A stretch of 64,000 nucleotides of DNA from Arthrobacter psychrochitiniphilus (GTDB taxonomy: Bacteria; Actinomycetota; Actinomycetes; Actinomycetales; Micrococcaceae), in assembly GCF_003185915.1 (NCBI RefSeq), contig NZ_QHLZ01000006.1:247486-311485 (forward strand), read 5' to 3'. A model generated the notes under the pieces. It was not told where the DNA came from and made no database searches. It saw only the letters and a list, made by a program, of their open reading frames with translations. This document shows positions 1 through 8,943 of this stretch, piece after piece. The position numbers were made by a program, and so were the translations under genes. How positions within the stretch are numbered: the stretch's first letter is position 1; every line of letters begins with the position of its first letter.

Positions 1-303
1 TACGCCTACGGTGTCATGATGACAGGCAAGCTGCGCGAACTTATTCCGCGCCAGCAGTTTGAGGTGCCCATCCAGGCCGCCATTGGTGCCCGCATCATCG
101 CCCGAGAAAACATCCGCGCCATCCGCAAGGACGTATTGGCCAAGTGTTACGGCGGCGATATTTCGCGTAAGCGCAAGCTGCTCGAAAAGCAGAAGGAAGG
201 CAAGAAGCGCATGAAGATGGTGGGCCGTGTGGAGGTTCCCCAGGAAGCCTTCATCGCTGCACTGTCCTCCGAAGAGCCGGTAAAGGACAAGTCAAAGAAG
301 TGA
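1..303 (+). CDS. lepA: Elongation factor 4 (LepA), 3' end only
   Basis: This is the last 100 codons of a translational GTPase; the window begins inside the gene. The visible part is the LepA-specific C-terminal domain, with the family pattern of a [13 protein letters not shown] stretch, IIARENI, and a basic [24 protein letters not shown] segment that contacts the ribosome, followed by [14 protein letters not shown]. LepA binds 70S ribosomes and promotes back-translocation or recovery of stalled ribosomes. The TGA stop overlaps the GTG start of hemW (GTGA), so the two genes are translationally coupled, the usual lepA-hemW pairing. The G domain lies upstream of the window and cannot be checked. 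Confidence 0.97.
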   Translation, partial: YAYGVMMTGKLRELIPRQQFEVPIQAAIGARIIARENIRAIRKDVLAKCYGGDISRKRKLLEKQKEGKKRMKMVGRVEVPQEAFIAALSSEEPVKDKSKK

Positions 304-1529
304 CCCCCAGCGTTTTGCCCCTCGGGGACCCGGCCCCGGCCGATGGCGTCCTGCCCGCGCAGGCCGCCATCGGTGCAGCAGATCGCAAGTTCAGCCTGTA
401 CGTGCACATCCCTTTCTGTGCCGTGCGCTGTGGCTACTGCGATTTCAACACTTACACGGCAACTGAATTAGGTGGCGGGGCCTCCCAGGATGCCTACGCC
501 GAAACCGCTGTGCGTGAGGTGGAGTTTGCGGCCCAGGCCATGAGTGCCTCCGGGCTTCCGAAACGCAAGCTGAGCACTGTCTTCTTTGGTGGTGGAACGC
601 CCACCCTGTTAGCTGCCGGCGATCTCACCCGCATCTTGGCTGCCGCCGTGGCCCGCTGGGGACTGGAGGACGGCGCCGAGGTCACCACCGAGGCTAACCC
701 TGATTCGGTCACCCGGGAATCCCTACAGCAACTATTCGACGGCGGATTCACCCGCGTGTCCTTCGGCATGCAGTCCGCGATCCCGCACGTCTTGAAGGTG
801 CTGGACCGCACGCACAACCCGGAGAGGGTGCCACAGGCGGTTGCCTGGGCGCGTGAGGTTGGCCTGCGGGTCAGTGTGGACTTGATCTACGGCACGCCAG
901 GGGAGAGCTTCGCGGACTGGGAAACATCCGTTCGCACAGCGTTGAGCTACGAGCCGGATCACATCTCCGCATACTCGCTCATTGTGGAGGAGGGAACCAA
1001 ACTGGCCGCCCAGATCCGCCGCGGCCAGGTCCCGAACATTGACGACGACGATCACGCCGCGAAATACGAACTAGCAGACCGGCTCTTTCAAGAAGCTGGC
1101 CTGTCCTGGTATGAGGTCAGCAACTGGTCGCGGACCCCCCAGGACGCCTGCCAGCACAACCTTGCATACTGGCGTGGAGATGACTGGTGGGGGATTGGCC
1201 CCGGAGCGCACTCCCATGTTGGTGGGGTGCGCTGGTGGAATGTCAAACACCCCACGGCGTACGCGAATCGGCTTGATAAGGGTGAATCCCCGGCCGCCGG
1301 GCGTGAAACTCTTGATGCGCAAACCCGAGAGCTGGAACGGATCATGCTGGTGTCCAGGTTGTCCGAAGGGCTGGCTGTGGACACACTCTCGCCCACGGCA
1401 CGCAAAGCCATTGCCGGGCTCATCGCACAGGAACTGGTGGACCCGCTCAAGGTTTTCGCCGGCACTTTGGTGCTCACGCTCAAGGGCAGGCTCCTGGGCG
1501 ATGCCGTGACACGGGCGCTCTTAGACTAA
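300..1529 (+). CDS. hemW: Radical SAM heme chaperone HemW (coproporphyrinogen III oxidase-like)
   Basis: A 409-residue protein with the radical-SAM cluster motif C-x3-C-x2-C ([13 protein letters not shown], about residues 37-49) near the N terminus, then [10 protein letters not shown] and a SAM-binding TIM-barrel core, and a HemN C-terminal-like region. HemW proteins bind heme and a 4Fe-4S cluster and act in heme delivery; many are annotated as oxygen-independent coproporphyrinogen oxidases. The C-x3-C-x2-C spacing, with Phe after the last Cys-Asp, favours HemW over HemN, which carries an additional Cys after the motif. The GTG start overlaps the lepA stop. The N-terminal 25 residues before the barrel are poorly conserved in composition, so a later start is possible. 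Confidence 0.93.
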   Translation: MTPSVLPLGDPAPADGVLPAQAAIGAADRKFSLYVHIPFCAVRCGYCDFNTYTATELGGGASQDAYAETAVREVEFAAQAMSASGLPKRKLSTVFFGGGTPTLLAAGDLTRILAAAVARWGLEDGAEVTTEANPDSVTRESLQQLFDGGFTRVSFGMQSAIPHVLKVLDRTHNPERVPQAVAWAREVGLRVSVDLIYGTPGESFADWETSVRTALSYEPDHISAYSLIVEEGTKLAAQIRRGQVPNIDDDDHAAKYELADRLFQEAGLSWYEVSNWSRTPQDACQHNLAYWRGDDWWGIGPGAHSHVGGVRWWNVKHPTAYANRLDKGESPAAGRETLDAQTRELERIMLVSRLSEGLAVDTLSPTARKAIAGLIAQELVDPLKVFAGTLVLTLKGRLLGDAVTRALLD

Positions 1530-1531
1530 CC

Positions 1532-1555
1532 GTGGCTAAGGCCGGCTAAAGCCAC
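1532..1555 (+). terminator. Weak hairpin after hemW
   Basis: GTGGCT at 1532-1537 can pair with AGCCAC at 1550-1555 just downstream of the hemW stop. The stem is short, with no U-tract, so termination is only a suggestion. Confidence 0.3.
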
Positions 1556-1608
1556 TTCCGGGCTAGCTACCCGTGCAATCTGGTGCTGTTTTTCAGTTAC
1601 TTGATCAG

Positions 1609-2001
1609 TTACTTGATCAGCCGCGGGTTGAGCGGGTAGCGGTAGGGCTGGCCACTGTTGACACGTACGGCGCCGATGATGGAGAACACCGTCAGGAAGG
1701 CCCAGATCAGCAGCGCCAGCAGGGAAAAGATGGTCCCGCTTCCTGGGCTGATCGCGTGGGCAATGATAGCCACAATGTTCAGCAGGACAGCCAAAGCTGT
1801 CGGGATCAAGGTGAAGTTCAGGGCTTCCTTGGACTCCTGTGCTGTAAATCGGCCGCGGGCAGCCAAGAATTTATAGATCAGCAGCGAAGGTACACACCCA
1901 AGAATTCCGCCACAGTGGGACATGAAAGCCCACTGCTTATCTTCGGAGGGGGTGAGGGGCTGCTGGGGTGCAACATTGCTCTGGTTAACCGGGTGGTTCA
2001 C
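1609..2001 (-). CDS. DUF4870 family membrane protein
   Basis: A small membrane protein matching the DUF4870 pattern: a short N-terminal stretch, EDKQWAFMSHCGGILGCVPSLLIYKF, FTAQESKEALNF, then two hydrophobic segments ending in a typical AVRVNSGQPYRYPL motif. Three transmembrane segments are likely. The molecular function is not known for the family. I chose the GTG at 2001 because AAAGG lies 9 nt upstream (2011-2015 on the complementary strand); an ATG at 2037 would add 12 residues and cannot be excluded. The stop region contains a 12-bp tandem duplication (1594-1617), which repeats the last two codons and the stop. It is convergent with hemW. Confidence 0.85.
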   Translation of the reverse strand: MNHPVNQSNVAPQQPLTPSEDKQWAFMSHCGGILGCVPSLLIYKFLAARGRFTAQESKEALNFTLIPTALAVLLNIVAIIAHAISPGSGTIFSLLALLIWAFLTVFSIIGAVRVNSGQPYRYPLNPRLIK

Positions 2002-2057
2002 AATCTCAGGCCTTTCAGCATGCGCAACTACGGGCATGGTGGATTATTGCCCTCACT

Positions 2058-2921
2058 CTAGGATACGGGTGCCGTCAAAAAATCAATGACCTCTTCGACC
2101 CGGCCCAGCAGGGACGGCTCCAGATCTGAGTACGAACCCACCCGTGACAGCAATCTCGCCCAGCCCAGTCCAATGTCCTCAGCGGTAGTGTGGGGCCAGC
2201 CGAAGGCCTTCAGGATACCCAGCTTCCACTCCATTGTTCTAGGCACTACAGGCCATGCCGGGATGCCCAGAGTAGCAGGCTTGATAGCCTGCCAGACATC
2301 TACATATGGGTGTCCCACCACCAGCACGTTCTTGGATACCCCGGGCTTCTTCATGAGATTGCCCACAATGCGTGTTTCTTTGGAACCGGGCACCAAATGG
2401 TCCACCAAAATGCCCAACCTGCGCTGGGGTCCCGGGCCAAAATCGGCCACCGCGGCGGCCAGGTCATCGATCCCTCGGAGAGGTTCTACTACGATCCCCT
2501 CCACCCGCAGATCGTCTCCCCAGACCTTCTCCACCAGTTCGGCGTCGTGCTTGCCCTCCACCCAAATCCGACTGGCCTTGGCCACCTTGGCGCGGTCCCC
2601 CATAACTTTGACGGAGCCAGATGCGGTACGCAGGGCCTTCTTGGGTGCGGCTGTGGTAGGTGCGATGAGCTCAATCGGCTCACCCTCGTACAGAAAGCCA
2701 AATCCCAGCGGGAAGGCGCGGATCTTTTCGCGCCTGTCGGCGAGTTCCACAATGTGCATGCCGCCGGACTTTTCCAGACGGACCACCGCGCCCACCCAGC
2801 CTGTTTGCACGTCCTCTACAACAAGGCCGGAACGGGCTTCAACCTTGCGCAGGATTCGGGGCGGCGGGGCACTGAGGTCCTGGGGACCCCACTGATGGTG
2901 GGACACGTCACTGAAATGCAT
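2058..2921 (-). CDS. DUF3097 family protein with a Toprim-like signature
   Basis: A 287-residue actinobacterial protein of the DUF3097 family, which has no established function. The N-terminal half (to about residue 100) is beta-rich and carries the family pattern VVEDVQTGWVGAVVRLEKS. The C-terminal half contains WVEGKHDAELVEKVW, then GIDDL, and ILVDHLVPGSKETRI. That E-G-K-x-D followed by D-x-x-x-x-G-S-K arrangement resembles the conserved Glu and acidic motifs of Toprim nucleases such as RNase M5. This comparison is my inference by eye. The ATG start follows no clear ribosome site. It lies upstream of, and divergent from, hrcA. Confidence 0.88.
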   Translation of the reverse strand: MHFSDVSHHQWGPQDLSAPPPRILRKVEARSGLVVEDVQTGWVGAVVRLEKSGGMHIVELADRREKIRAFPLGFGFLYEGEPIELIAPTTAAPKKALRTASGSVKVMGDRAKVAKASRIWVEGKHDAELVEKVWGDDLRVEGIVVEPLRGIDDLAAAVADFGPGPQRRLGILVDHLVPGSKETRIVGNLMKKPGVSKNVLVVGHPYVDVWQAIKPATLGIPAWPVVPRTMEWKLGILKAFGWPHTTAEDIGLGWARLLSRVGSYSDLEPSLLGRVEEVIDFLTAPVS

Positions 2922-3113
2922 GCAAAAACCTGACTCTTGACGCTCAAGGCAACGCTCATGGCGAACGCTGCAGGATGAAAAGCCATGCTATCGCGTGCCG
3001 GGGCCGCTCTTGAGGCGGCACACTTACGCGGTTCATAGTGCGTGTCTGCGGAGCGTGTCGAGAACGTGGCGGGAACCGGTGGGCCATGGGGGTGCCGTGG
3101 AAAGGTATTAGAC

Positions 3114-3140
3114 TTAGCACTTGGTTGGGTAGAGTGCTAA
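3114..3140 (+). promoter_or_regulatory. CIRCE operator upstream of hrcA
   Basis: TTAGCACTT (3114-3122), a 9-nt spacer and GAGTGCTAA (3132-3140) reproduce the CIRCE inverted repeat TTAGCACTC-N9-GAGTGCTAA with one mismatch in the left arm. CIRCE is the binding site of HrcA, which is encoded 96 nt downstream, so hrcA-dnaJ is very probably autoregulated. A possible -10 (TAGACT, 3109-3114) abuts the left arm. Confidence 0.92.
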
Positions 3141-3235
3141 AAGTTGTTTTCTAAAAGATGTTCTGACATTCCCGCCTAGTCAAGAGTCCAAGGGGATATG
3201 GGTGCAGAGCGTAAGGCTGAAAGGAGGTGCCGGGC

Positions 3236-4249
3236 ATGAGTGAACCACGTAAGTTGGAAGTTCTACGGGCCATTGTCGAAGACTATGTGCATTCACGGGA
3301 ACCCGTCGGCTCCAAAGCACTCGTGGAACGGCACCATCTGGGAGTTTCCAGTGCCACTATCCGCAATGACATGGCCGCGCTGGAAGAAGAAGGGCTGATC
3401 ACGGCCCCGCACACCAGTTCCGGGCGCATCCCCACTGACAAGGGCTACCGGCTCTTCGTGAATCAGTTGGCCTCCGTTAAGCCACTTTCAGCCGCTGAAC
3501 GCCGAGCCATCTCTGTGTTGTTAGATGGGCCCACCGATCTGGATGACGTCCTCGAGAGGACAGTGCGGACCCTGGCCCAGCTGACCAACCAAGTGGCGGT
3601 TGTCCAGTATCCGCGCACCACTGCGGCCACTGTGCGCCACATTGAGTTTGTCTCCTTGGCAGCGCATCAAGTGCTAGTGGTCCTGATCTTGGCTTCTGGC
3701 AAGGTAGAACAAAACGTCATCGATATTGGTGCCGCCGTTGATGATGACATCCTGGCCGGATTGCGCAAAGTGTTTATGGCCAGTTTGAACGGACTCACTG
3801 TGGCCCAATTGCCCAGCGCTGTCTCCAAAGTTCCCCTCGATGTCCCCTTGGGAGAGCATGCTGTGGCTGCACGCTTGGCCCAGGGTTTGGCGCTATTGGC
3901 GCACAACGCCCGTGAAGACCGGATTGTCATGGCAGGCACCGCCAACCTGGCCCGGTCAAACAATGACTTCCCCCTGAGCATCGGGCCCGTCCTTGACGCA
4001 CTGGAGGAACAAGTGGTGCTACTGAGGCTGCTTGAAGCCATGGCCCAAGACTCCTTGGGTATGTCTGTGGTGATTGGACGGGAAAACCCGCACGATTCCC
4101 TCGCGGAAGCCTCAGTGGTGGCCACCAGCTACGTCCGTGGTGAGAACGCCAAGCTTGGTGTGGTGGGTCCTACCAGAATGGATTACCCCAACACCATGGC
4201 CAGCGTTCGCGCCGTGGCCCAGTACCTTTCGAGAATTTTGGCCGGCTAA
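3236..4249 (+). CDS. hrcA: Heat-inducible transcription repressor HrcA
   Basis: A 337-residue HrcA with an N-terminal winged helix (LEVLRAIVEDYVHSREPVGSK, SSATIRNDMAALEEEGLI, HTSSGRIPTDKGYR) and a C-terminal GAF-like dimerisation region. It represses class I heat-shock genes by binding CIRCE, and a CIRCE lies 96 nt upstream. The ATG at 3236 is preferred because AGGAGG (3222-3227) lies 8 nt upstream; the in-frame GTG at 3227 is inside that ribosome site. dnaJ follows after 33 nt and rsmE after that, making one heat-shock operon. groEL and dnaK are not in this window. Confidence 0.96.
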   Translation: MSEPRKLEVLRAIVEDYVHSREPVGSKALVERHHLGVSSATIRNDMAALEEEGLITAPHTSSGRIPTDKGYRLFVNQLASVKPLSAAERRAISVLLDGPTDLDDVLERTVRTLAQLTNQVAVVQYPRTTAATVRHIEFVSLAAHQVLVVLILASGKVEQNVIDIGAAVDDDILAGLRKVFMASLNGLTVAQLPSAVSKVPLDVPLGEHAVAARLAQGLALLAHNAREDRIVMAGTANLARSNNDFPLSIGPVLDALEEQVVLLRLLEAMAQDSLGMSVVIGRENPHDSLAEASVVATSYVRGENAKLGVVGPTRMDYPNTMASVRAVAQYLSRILAG

Positions 4250-4282
4250 GCGGCCACCGTTTCAACAAAAGAGAGCATTACT

Positions 4283-5425
4283 TTGAGTAACCATTACGAT
4301 GCATTGGGCGTCTCCCGCGACGCAACGGCCGAGGAAATCAAGAAGGCCTACCGCAAGCTTGCACGCAAACTCCATCCGGACGTCAATGACGCCGCGGATG
4401 CTCAGGATCGCTTTAAGGCTGTAACACACGCCTATGAGGTCTTGTCTGACCCGCAAAAGCGCCGCATCTATGACACCACGGGTAACGAAAACGGCAATGA
4501 CGCAGGTGGCGGTGGCGGCGGCTTTGGTGGCGAGGGCTTCGCCTTCCAGGACATCTTTGAAACCTTCTTCGGCGGTGCCGGTGGCGGTGGCGGCGGAGGG
4601 CGTGGTCCCGCATCACGTATGCGCCGCGGCCAAGACGCCCTCATCAGCGTGCGCGTGGACTTGCGCGAGGCCGTCTTTGGCGTCAACAAGAAGCTTGAAA
4701 TTGACACCGCCATCACCTGCCCCACCTGCGAGGGCAGCTGCTGCCGCCAGGGAACGGCACCCACCACCTGTGACATTTGCCATGGCAGTGGCCAGATTCA
4801 ACGCCCCATGCGCTCCATCTTGGGCAATGTCATGACCCTGGCTACCTGCAACTCCTGCCAAGGCTTCGGCACCATGATCGTGGACCCGTGCAACGAGTGC
4901 ATGGGCGAAGGCCGTATCCGCGATCGCCGCACGCTGACCATCAAGGTCCCTGCAGGAGTGGGCACCGGGACCCGGATCCAACTCGCCAACCAGGGCGAGG
5001 CCGGACCGGCAGGTGGCCCCTCAGGCGATCTGTACGTGGAGATGAAGGTCAATAACGATCCCAGCTTTGTGCGTGAAGGCGATGACCTGCATGCCACACT
5101 CAGCGTCCCCATGACCGCTGCCGCACTGGGCACAGAGCTGAACTTCGAGACCTTCGATGGTGAGCAGCCCATCAGCATCAAGCCCGGCACCCAGGCAGGG
5201 GAAGTCATCAACCTGCGCAGCCTGGGGGTGACCCACCTGCGTGGCTTTGGCCGTGGAGACTTGAAGGTACACATTCACGTGGAGACACCCACCAAGCCCG
5301 ACGCCGAGCAGGAAGCCCTCCTGAAGCAACTGGCAGCCCTGCGCGGGGAGACCTTCACCGAAGGGAAACTGGTCTCCAGTGGCGGCATGTTCGCCAAGCT
5401 GCGTGATAAGTTCGGCAACAACTAA
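4283..5425 (+). CDS. dnaJ: Chaperone DnaJ (DnaJ2 type)
   Basis: A 380-residue Hsp40 co-chaperone that stimulates the ATPase of DnaK. Domains in order: J domain (residues 1-68) with the HPD motif in KLHPDVND, a Gly/Phe-rich linker (about 72-112, including a run of glycines), a zinc-binding region with four CxxCxG repeats ([32 protein letters not shown]), and the C-terminal substrate-binding domain. The first zinc repeat ends in Cys instead of Gly. The start is a TTG with GAGAG 7 nt upstream. In actinobacteria this hrcA-linked copy is DnaJ2, distinct from the dnaK-linked DnaJ1. Confidence 0.96.
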   Translation: MSNHYDALGVSRDATAEEIKKAYRKLARKLHPDVNDAADAQDRFKAVTHAYEVLSDPQKRRIYDTTGNENGNDAGGGGGGFGGEGFAFQDIFETFFGGAGGGGGGGRGPASRMRRGQDALISVRVDLREAVFGVNKKLEIDTAITCPTCEGSCCRQGTAPTTCDICHGSGQIQRPMRSILGNVMTLATCNSCQGFGTMIVDPCNECMGEGRIRDRRTLTIKVPAGVGTGTRIQLANQGEAGPAGGPSGDLYVEMKVNNDPSFVREGDDLHATLSVPMTAAALGTELNFETFDGEQPISIKPGTQAGEVINLRSLGVTHLRGFGRGDLKVHIHVETPTKPDAEQEALLKQLAALRGETFTEGKLVSSGGMFAKLRDKFGNN

Positions 5426-5430
5426 ACCTC

Positions 5431-6225
5431 ATGAGTAACCCAGTCTTCTACGCCAACCCTGCAGAGCTCTCCGGGTTGCTGCCCGGCGCACACTTCACCC
5501 TAGGTGGGGATGAGGGCCGGCATGCCACTACGGTCAAACGTCTCGCCTCAGGTGAGCCGGTGGACATGTGCGACGGCGCTGGGTTGCGTTTGTCCTGCAC
5601 CGTCAGCAGCGCTGAAAAGGGTTTGTTGACGGTGCAGGTCAACAGTGTGGAACAAGAACCAGCCCAGCCGTTGCGCTTTGTCTTGATCCAGGCATTGGCC
5701 AAGGGTGACAGGGATGAGCTGGCCATTGAAATGGCTACTGAACTTGGCATCGACGCGGTGGCACCCTGGCAGGCTGAACGCTCCATTGTGCGGTGGAAGA
5801 TGGACAAGGCCACTAAGGGGCCGCAGAAGTGGCGTCAGGTGGTCGCGGCGGCCGCGAAACAGGCGCGCCGCTCAACCATACCCACCGTCGGATCACTGTT
5901 GGGCACCGCCGGGGTCTGCGAAGAAATCGCTGCCGCCGGGCTAGCCCTGATATTGCACGAGGACGCCTTAGACTCAGTCGCGGAGGTGGCCCGGAACTGG
6001 CAGGAATCAGGCGCTGCCGGCGGGTATGCTGCGCCCACAGGAGAATCAGCAAGTACCACGGTGCTGATGATCGTGGGTCCGGAAGGCGGTATGAGCGCCA
6101 CAGAAGTTCAAGCGTTCAAGGACGCTGGCGCGCTGACGGCCCTGTTGGGCCACAATGTGCTGCGCTCCTCGACTGCCGGAGGCGCCGCTGTGGCAATTCT
6201 TAGCCAGCAGCTCGGGCGCTGGTAG
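5431..6225 (+). CDS. rsmE: 16S rRNA (uracil-1498-N3) methyltransferase
   Basis: A 264-residue SPOUT-class methyltransferase. RsmE methylates U1498 of 16S rRNA with S-adenosylmethionine in the assembled 30S subunit. Visible signatures: an N-terminal PUA-like part (HFTLGGDEGRHATTVKRL), ALAKGDRDELAIEMATELGIDAV, RWRQVVAAAAKQARRSTIP-like pattern (KWRQVVAAAAKQARR), and the C-terminal knot with IVGPEGGMSATEV and LGHNVLRSSTAGGAA. It begins 5 nt after the dnaJ stop, so it is co-transcribed with hrcA-dnaJ. The ribosome site is poor, which fits coupling to dnaJ. A tandem repeat array follows directly. Confidence 0.95.
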   Translation: MSNPVFYANPAELSGLLPGAHFTLGGDEGRHATTVKRLASGEPVDMCDGAGLRLSCTVSSAEKGLLTVQVNSVEQEPAQPLRFVLIQALAKGDRDELAIEMATELGIDAVAPWQAERSIVRWKMDKATKGPQKWRQVVAAAAKQARRSTIPTVGSLLGTAGVCEEIAAAGLALILHEDALDSVAEVARNWQESGAAGGYAAPTGESASTTVLMIVGPEGGMSATEVQAFKDAGALTALLGHNVLRSSTAGGAAVAILSQQLGRW

Positions 6226-6247
6226 TCCCCACACCCTCCCCCTCCTC

Positions 6248-6499
6248 GCAAGCTCGGCAGCGGGTCCCTCGGGAGTGGGGGCCCACCCACGGCCTCCGTT
6301 TCACGCGCAAGCTCGGCAGCGGGTCCCTCGGGCGTGGGGGCCCACCCACGGCCTCCGTTTCACGCGCAAGCTCGGCAGCGGGTCCCTCGGGCGTGGGGGC
6401 CCACCCACGGCCTCCGTTTCACCCACGGCCTCCGTTTCACGCGCAAGCTCGGCAGCGGGTCCCTCGGGCGTGGGGGCCCACCCACGGCCTCCGTTTCAG
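6248..6499. repeat. 59-bp GC-rich tandem repeat array (four copies)
   Basis: Units begin at 6248, 6307, 6366 and 6443, each starting GCAAGCTCGGCAGCGGGTCC. The first two intervals are exactly 59 bp; the third is 77 bp because an 18-bp piece (ACCCACGGCCTCCGTTTC) is duplicated. The first copy differs by one base (GGGAGTGG for GGGCGTGG). Each unit contains a GTGGGGGCCCAC palindrome. The array fills the gap between convergent rsmE and the lipoprotein gene. Unit length is not a multiple of three and translated frames across it are meaningless, so it is non-coding. A related repeat lies at 24638-24726. Confidence 0.93.
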
Positions 6500-6526
6500 C
6501 TTTGAGAGGCCTACTTTTTTGGCCGG

Positions 6527-7528
6527 TTACGGGCTGCCGGTGATGGTGACAATCTTGGTGTCGATGCCAATTTTGCGGCCCGGCAGCAGGGGGTTGTCGA
6601 TGAAGACGGAGAGCTGGTAGCTGCCGTTTGGTGGAACCAGATTGAAGGTGAACTCACCCAACTCGTTGGGACCCTGGGGAATATTGACGGTTCCGCTGAG
6701 ATACTCGTCAGCGACTTTGCCCTCACTTACGTGAGACAAAGACCACGCCAGTGTCCCTGTCGGGGAGACGCCTTGGCCCGTCACCTTCAGTGGGAGATGC
6801 TTGTATGTTGAGCCGTTGGCCGGGTCAATGATCCAAACAGGGGCTATATAGGCAGGGTTACGGGTCAGCGGCTTATCCAAGGGGACATGTCCAAAGGCGC
6901 TATAACCGGTATGTCCGTCAACAAGAACGGAGACCTGGATGGGGGAGCTGGTGTCAACGAGCCCGGCCATGGCGGCCGCAGCAGTGGCTGTGTACACCAG
7001 CTGGGAAACGGAACGCTCAGCCATTCCGGCGTCCGCTTTTTGACTGAAGGCGTCCGCCGACACATCCACCGTGATGACATTCTTAGCGGAAATGGAGGCT
7101 CCGAGCCGGGACGGGGCACTCCACAAGGTGAAGTAATCGGGGTCCAGTGCCTTATTGCTCATCATGATGCGCAATGCGGTGACAATGGGCTCATCGAGGG
7201 CGGTGGAAGCGCGGAATTCCCTGTACAGGAAAACATCGCTGTTGCTGCGACCTAGCCAGTAAACGGGCAGGGTCTGCGAGGCTGTGGCAGTTTCCAGGGG
7301 CGCACTTGTCACTAGCCCGGTGGACGAGGACGCCGCCGTGGCTGGCATTGACGAGTCAGGGTTCTGGGTGTTGGCAGAGGTACAGCCGCCCAAAAGAAGT
7401 GTCAGTGACAGGGCCACAATGGCAACCTTGTCTACGGTGCGCAGCCTCTCGGCCGTCCGCTGCCCCCTAACATCCGGGATGGCAGCGGCGCCAGTCCGGG
7501 GTGTTGGCACAGGGGGGAAGGCGTCCAT
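6527..7528 (-). CDS. GerMN/Gmad2-type lipoprotein
   Basis: A 333-residue predicted lipoprotein. A hydrophobic segment (VAIVALSLTLLLGGC) ends in a lipobox with Cys at residue 49, followed by a Ser/Thr/Ala-rich linker. The middle (about 90-215) fits a GerMN domain, and the C-terminal 110 residues (PVWIIDPANGSTYKHLPLKVTGQG, then FTFNLVPPNGSYQLSVF) fit an immunoglobulin-like Gmad2 domain. These proteins are surface anchored; in spore formers GerM relatives act at the envelope, but the actinobacterial role is unknown. ATG 7528 was chosen to place the signal near the N terminus; no good ribosome site is seen, and a TTG at 7726 would add 66 unlikely residues. It is opposite in strand to the flanking operons. 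Confidence 0.82.
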   Translation of the reverse strand: MDAFPPVPTPRTGAAAIPDVRGQRTAERLRTVDKVAIVALSLTLLLGGCTSANTQNPDSSMPATAASSSTGLVTSAPLETATASQTLPVYWLGRSNSDVFLYREFRASTALDEPIVTALRIMMSNKALDPDYFTLWSAPSRLGASISAKNVITVDVSADAFSQKADAGMAERSVSQLVYTATAAAAMAGLVDTSSPIQVSVLVDGHTGYSAFGHVPLDKPLTRNPAYIAPVWIIDPANGSTYKHLPLKVTGQGVSPTGTLAWSLSHVSEGKVADEYLSGTVNIPQGPNELGEFTFNLVPPNGSYQLSVFIDNPLLPGRKIGIDTKIVTITGSP

Positions 7529-7869
7529 GGGGAGTTGTCTCGCAGTTTCTTTGTCAAAGTGTGCTGGTTGAAGGCCCAGTCCATGATGGATGCGCCTGCT
7601 CCAAGCATCCCCACAAGGCTTGGAACCGTACCTAGCTTGGCACAGGAGAATGTGCGGAAGAGCTCGAATTGGCTGGTTTGGGTGAACTGAAACCGTATCG
7701 AAACACTTTTCCGCAGTTTGGGACAAAGATGCACATCGGCGGCGAAGCGTATATGAGCGGCGTTGCTGAGCAGTGCACTAGAATTGATGATAAGGAGAAA
7801 TAGCAGGCGTTCCGGGAATTAAAACCGGTAAACCCAAGGAGAGATTTCAGGCCTGGACGGGCCGGACTT
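7529..7869. other. 341-bp intergenic region between divergent lipoprotein and phoH
   Basis: No gene is convincing here. It should hold two divergent promoters. A candidate -10 for phoH is TAGAAT (7779-7784). Two AAGGAG sequences (7793-7798 and 7837-7842) are not followed by in-frame starts at normal spacing, so phoH either has a long leader or these sites are chance. Confidence 0.5.
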
Positions 7870-8943
7870 ATGGCAGAGACAACAGCACACCAAAGCGATC
7901 ACAGCGCAGAAGAAGGTCAGGGCGGGCACTTCCCCCATTCAGTGGACGGGACCCGCACCGAACTGGTGTATTTTCGCTCAACCGAGCAGATGGTTGCCAC
8001 CTTGGGTGCCGAAGACGAGGGGCTGCGGGTTGTTGAAAAACTCTATCCGGGGATTTCCTTCCTAGCTCGTGGCAATGTGCTCACCATCACCGGCCCTGTT
8101 GGAGTAGTGCCGCGCATCATGCACTTGATGGAGGAAGCCCGCGGCATGGTGGCCCGCGAGAGCACCATGAGTGCTGCCATCTGGGAACAGCTGGTAGTCA
8201 TGCTCAAAACCCGTCCTGAGGTCTCTGTGGTGGACATCCTCAGTCACGATATTCTCTCCAGCCGTGGCCGGACCATCCGGGCTAAGACCGCGAATCAAAA
8301 GGACTATGTAGACGCCATTGACCGCAACACCGTGGTGTTCGGTATTGGCCCCGCCGGCACAGGAAAAACCTATCTGGCCATGGCAAAAGCAGTTCAGGCT
8401 TTGCAACACAAAGAAGTCAGCCGGATCATTCTCACCCGCCCTGCCGTTGAAGCAGGGGAACGGTTGGGCTTCTTGCCCGGAACCTTGAACGATAAAATTG
8501 ATCCTTATCTGCGCCCGCTCTATGACGCACTGCACGACATGATGGATCCGGAAACCATTCCAAGGCTCATGGCGGCAGGAACCATTGAGGTGGCTCCGCT
8601 GGCCTACATGCGTGGGCGCACCCTCAACGATGCGTTCATCATTTTAGATGAAGCCCAGAATACAACCCCGGAGCAAATGAAAATGTTCCTGACTCGGTTG
8701 GGTTTTGGATCCAAGATTGTTGTCACGGGAGACATCACGCAAGTGGATCTGCCCACGGGAACGCGGTCTGGCTTGCGGGTAGTCAGGGAGATTCTCGAGG
8801 GCGTTGATGACATCAACTTCTCCATACTGGACGCCACGGATGTGGTGCGCCACCGTTTGGTGGGTGCCATTGTCAGCGCCTACAACAGCTGGGATGAAGC
8901 TCATCCCAGCCCCACAAAACCGAAGGACAGCACGTCACGATGA
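7870..8943 (+). CDS. phoH: PhoH-like ATPase (YbeZ)
   Basis: A 357-residue PhoH-family P-loop ATPase. Walker A GPAGTGKT is at about residues 160-167 and the Walker B/DEAQ motif FIILDEAQNTT at about 256-266, with GDITQVDLP (sensor) and the Arg-rich end typical of the family. The N-terminal third has a KH-like region (LYPGISFLARGNVLTITG). YbeZ proteins work with YbeY, encoded by the overlapping next gene, in RNA metabolism and ribosome quality control. The ATG lacks a good ribosome site at normal spacing and no alternative in-frame start exists just upstream. It heads the phoH-ybeY-corC-era operon. Confidence 0.94.
   Translation: MAETTAHQSDHSAEEGQGGHFPHSVDGTRTELVYFRSTEQMVATLGAEDEGLRVVEKLYPGISFLARGNVLTITGPVGVVPRIMHLMEEARGMVARESTMSAAIWEQLVVMLKTRPEVSVVDILSHDILSSRGRTIRAKTANQKDYVDAIDRNTVVFGIGPAGTGKTYLAMAKAVQALQHKEVSRIILTRPAVEAGERLGFLPGTLNDKIDPYLRPLYDALHDMMDPETIPRLMAAGTIEVAPLAYMRGRTLNDAFIILDEAQNTTPEQMKMFLTRLGFGSKIVVTGDITQVDLPTGTRSGLRVVREILEGVDDINFSILDATDVVRHRLVGAIVSAYNSWDEAHPSPTKPKDSTSR

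Noticed and set aside
1573..2061. A 162-codon plus-strand frame over the DUF4870 gene
   Set aside because: Antisense to a recognisable family, with no motif or ribosome site.
6248..6499. The tandem array as a CRISPR
   Set aside because: Units are contiguous with no variable spacers, and no cas genes are near.
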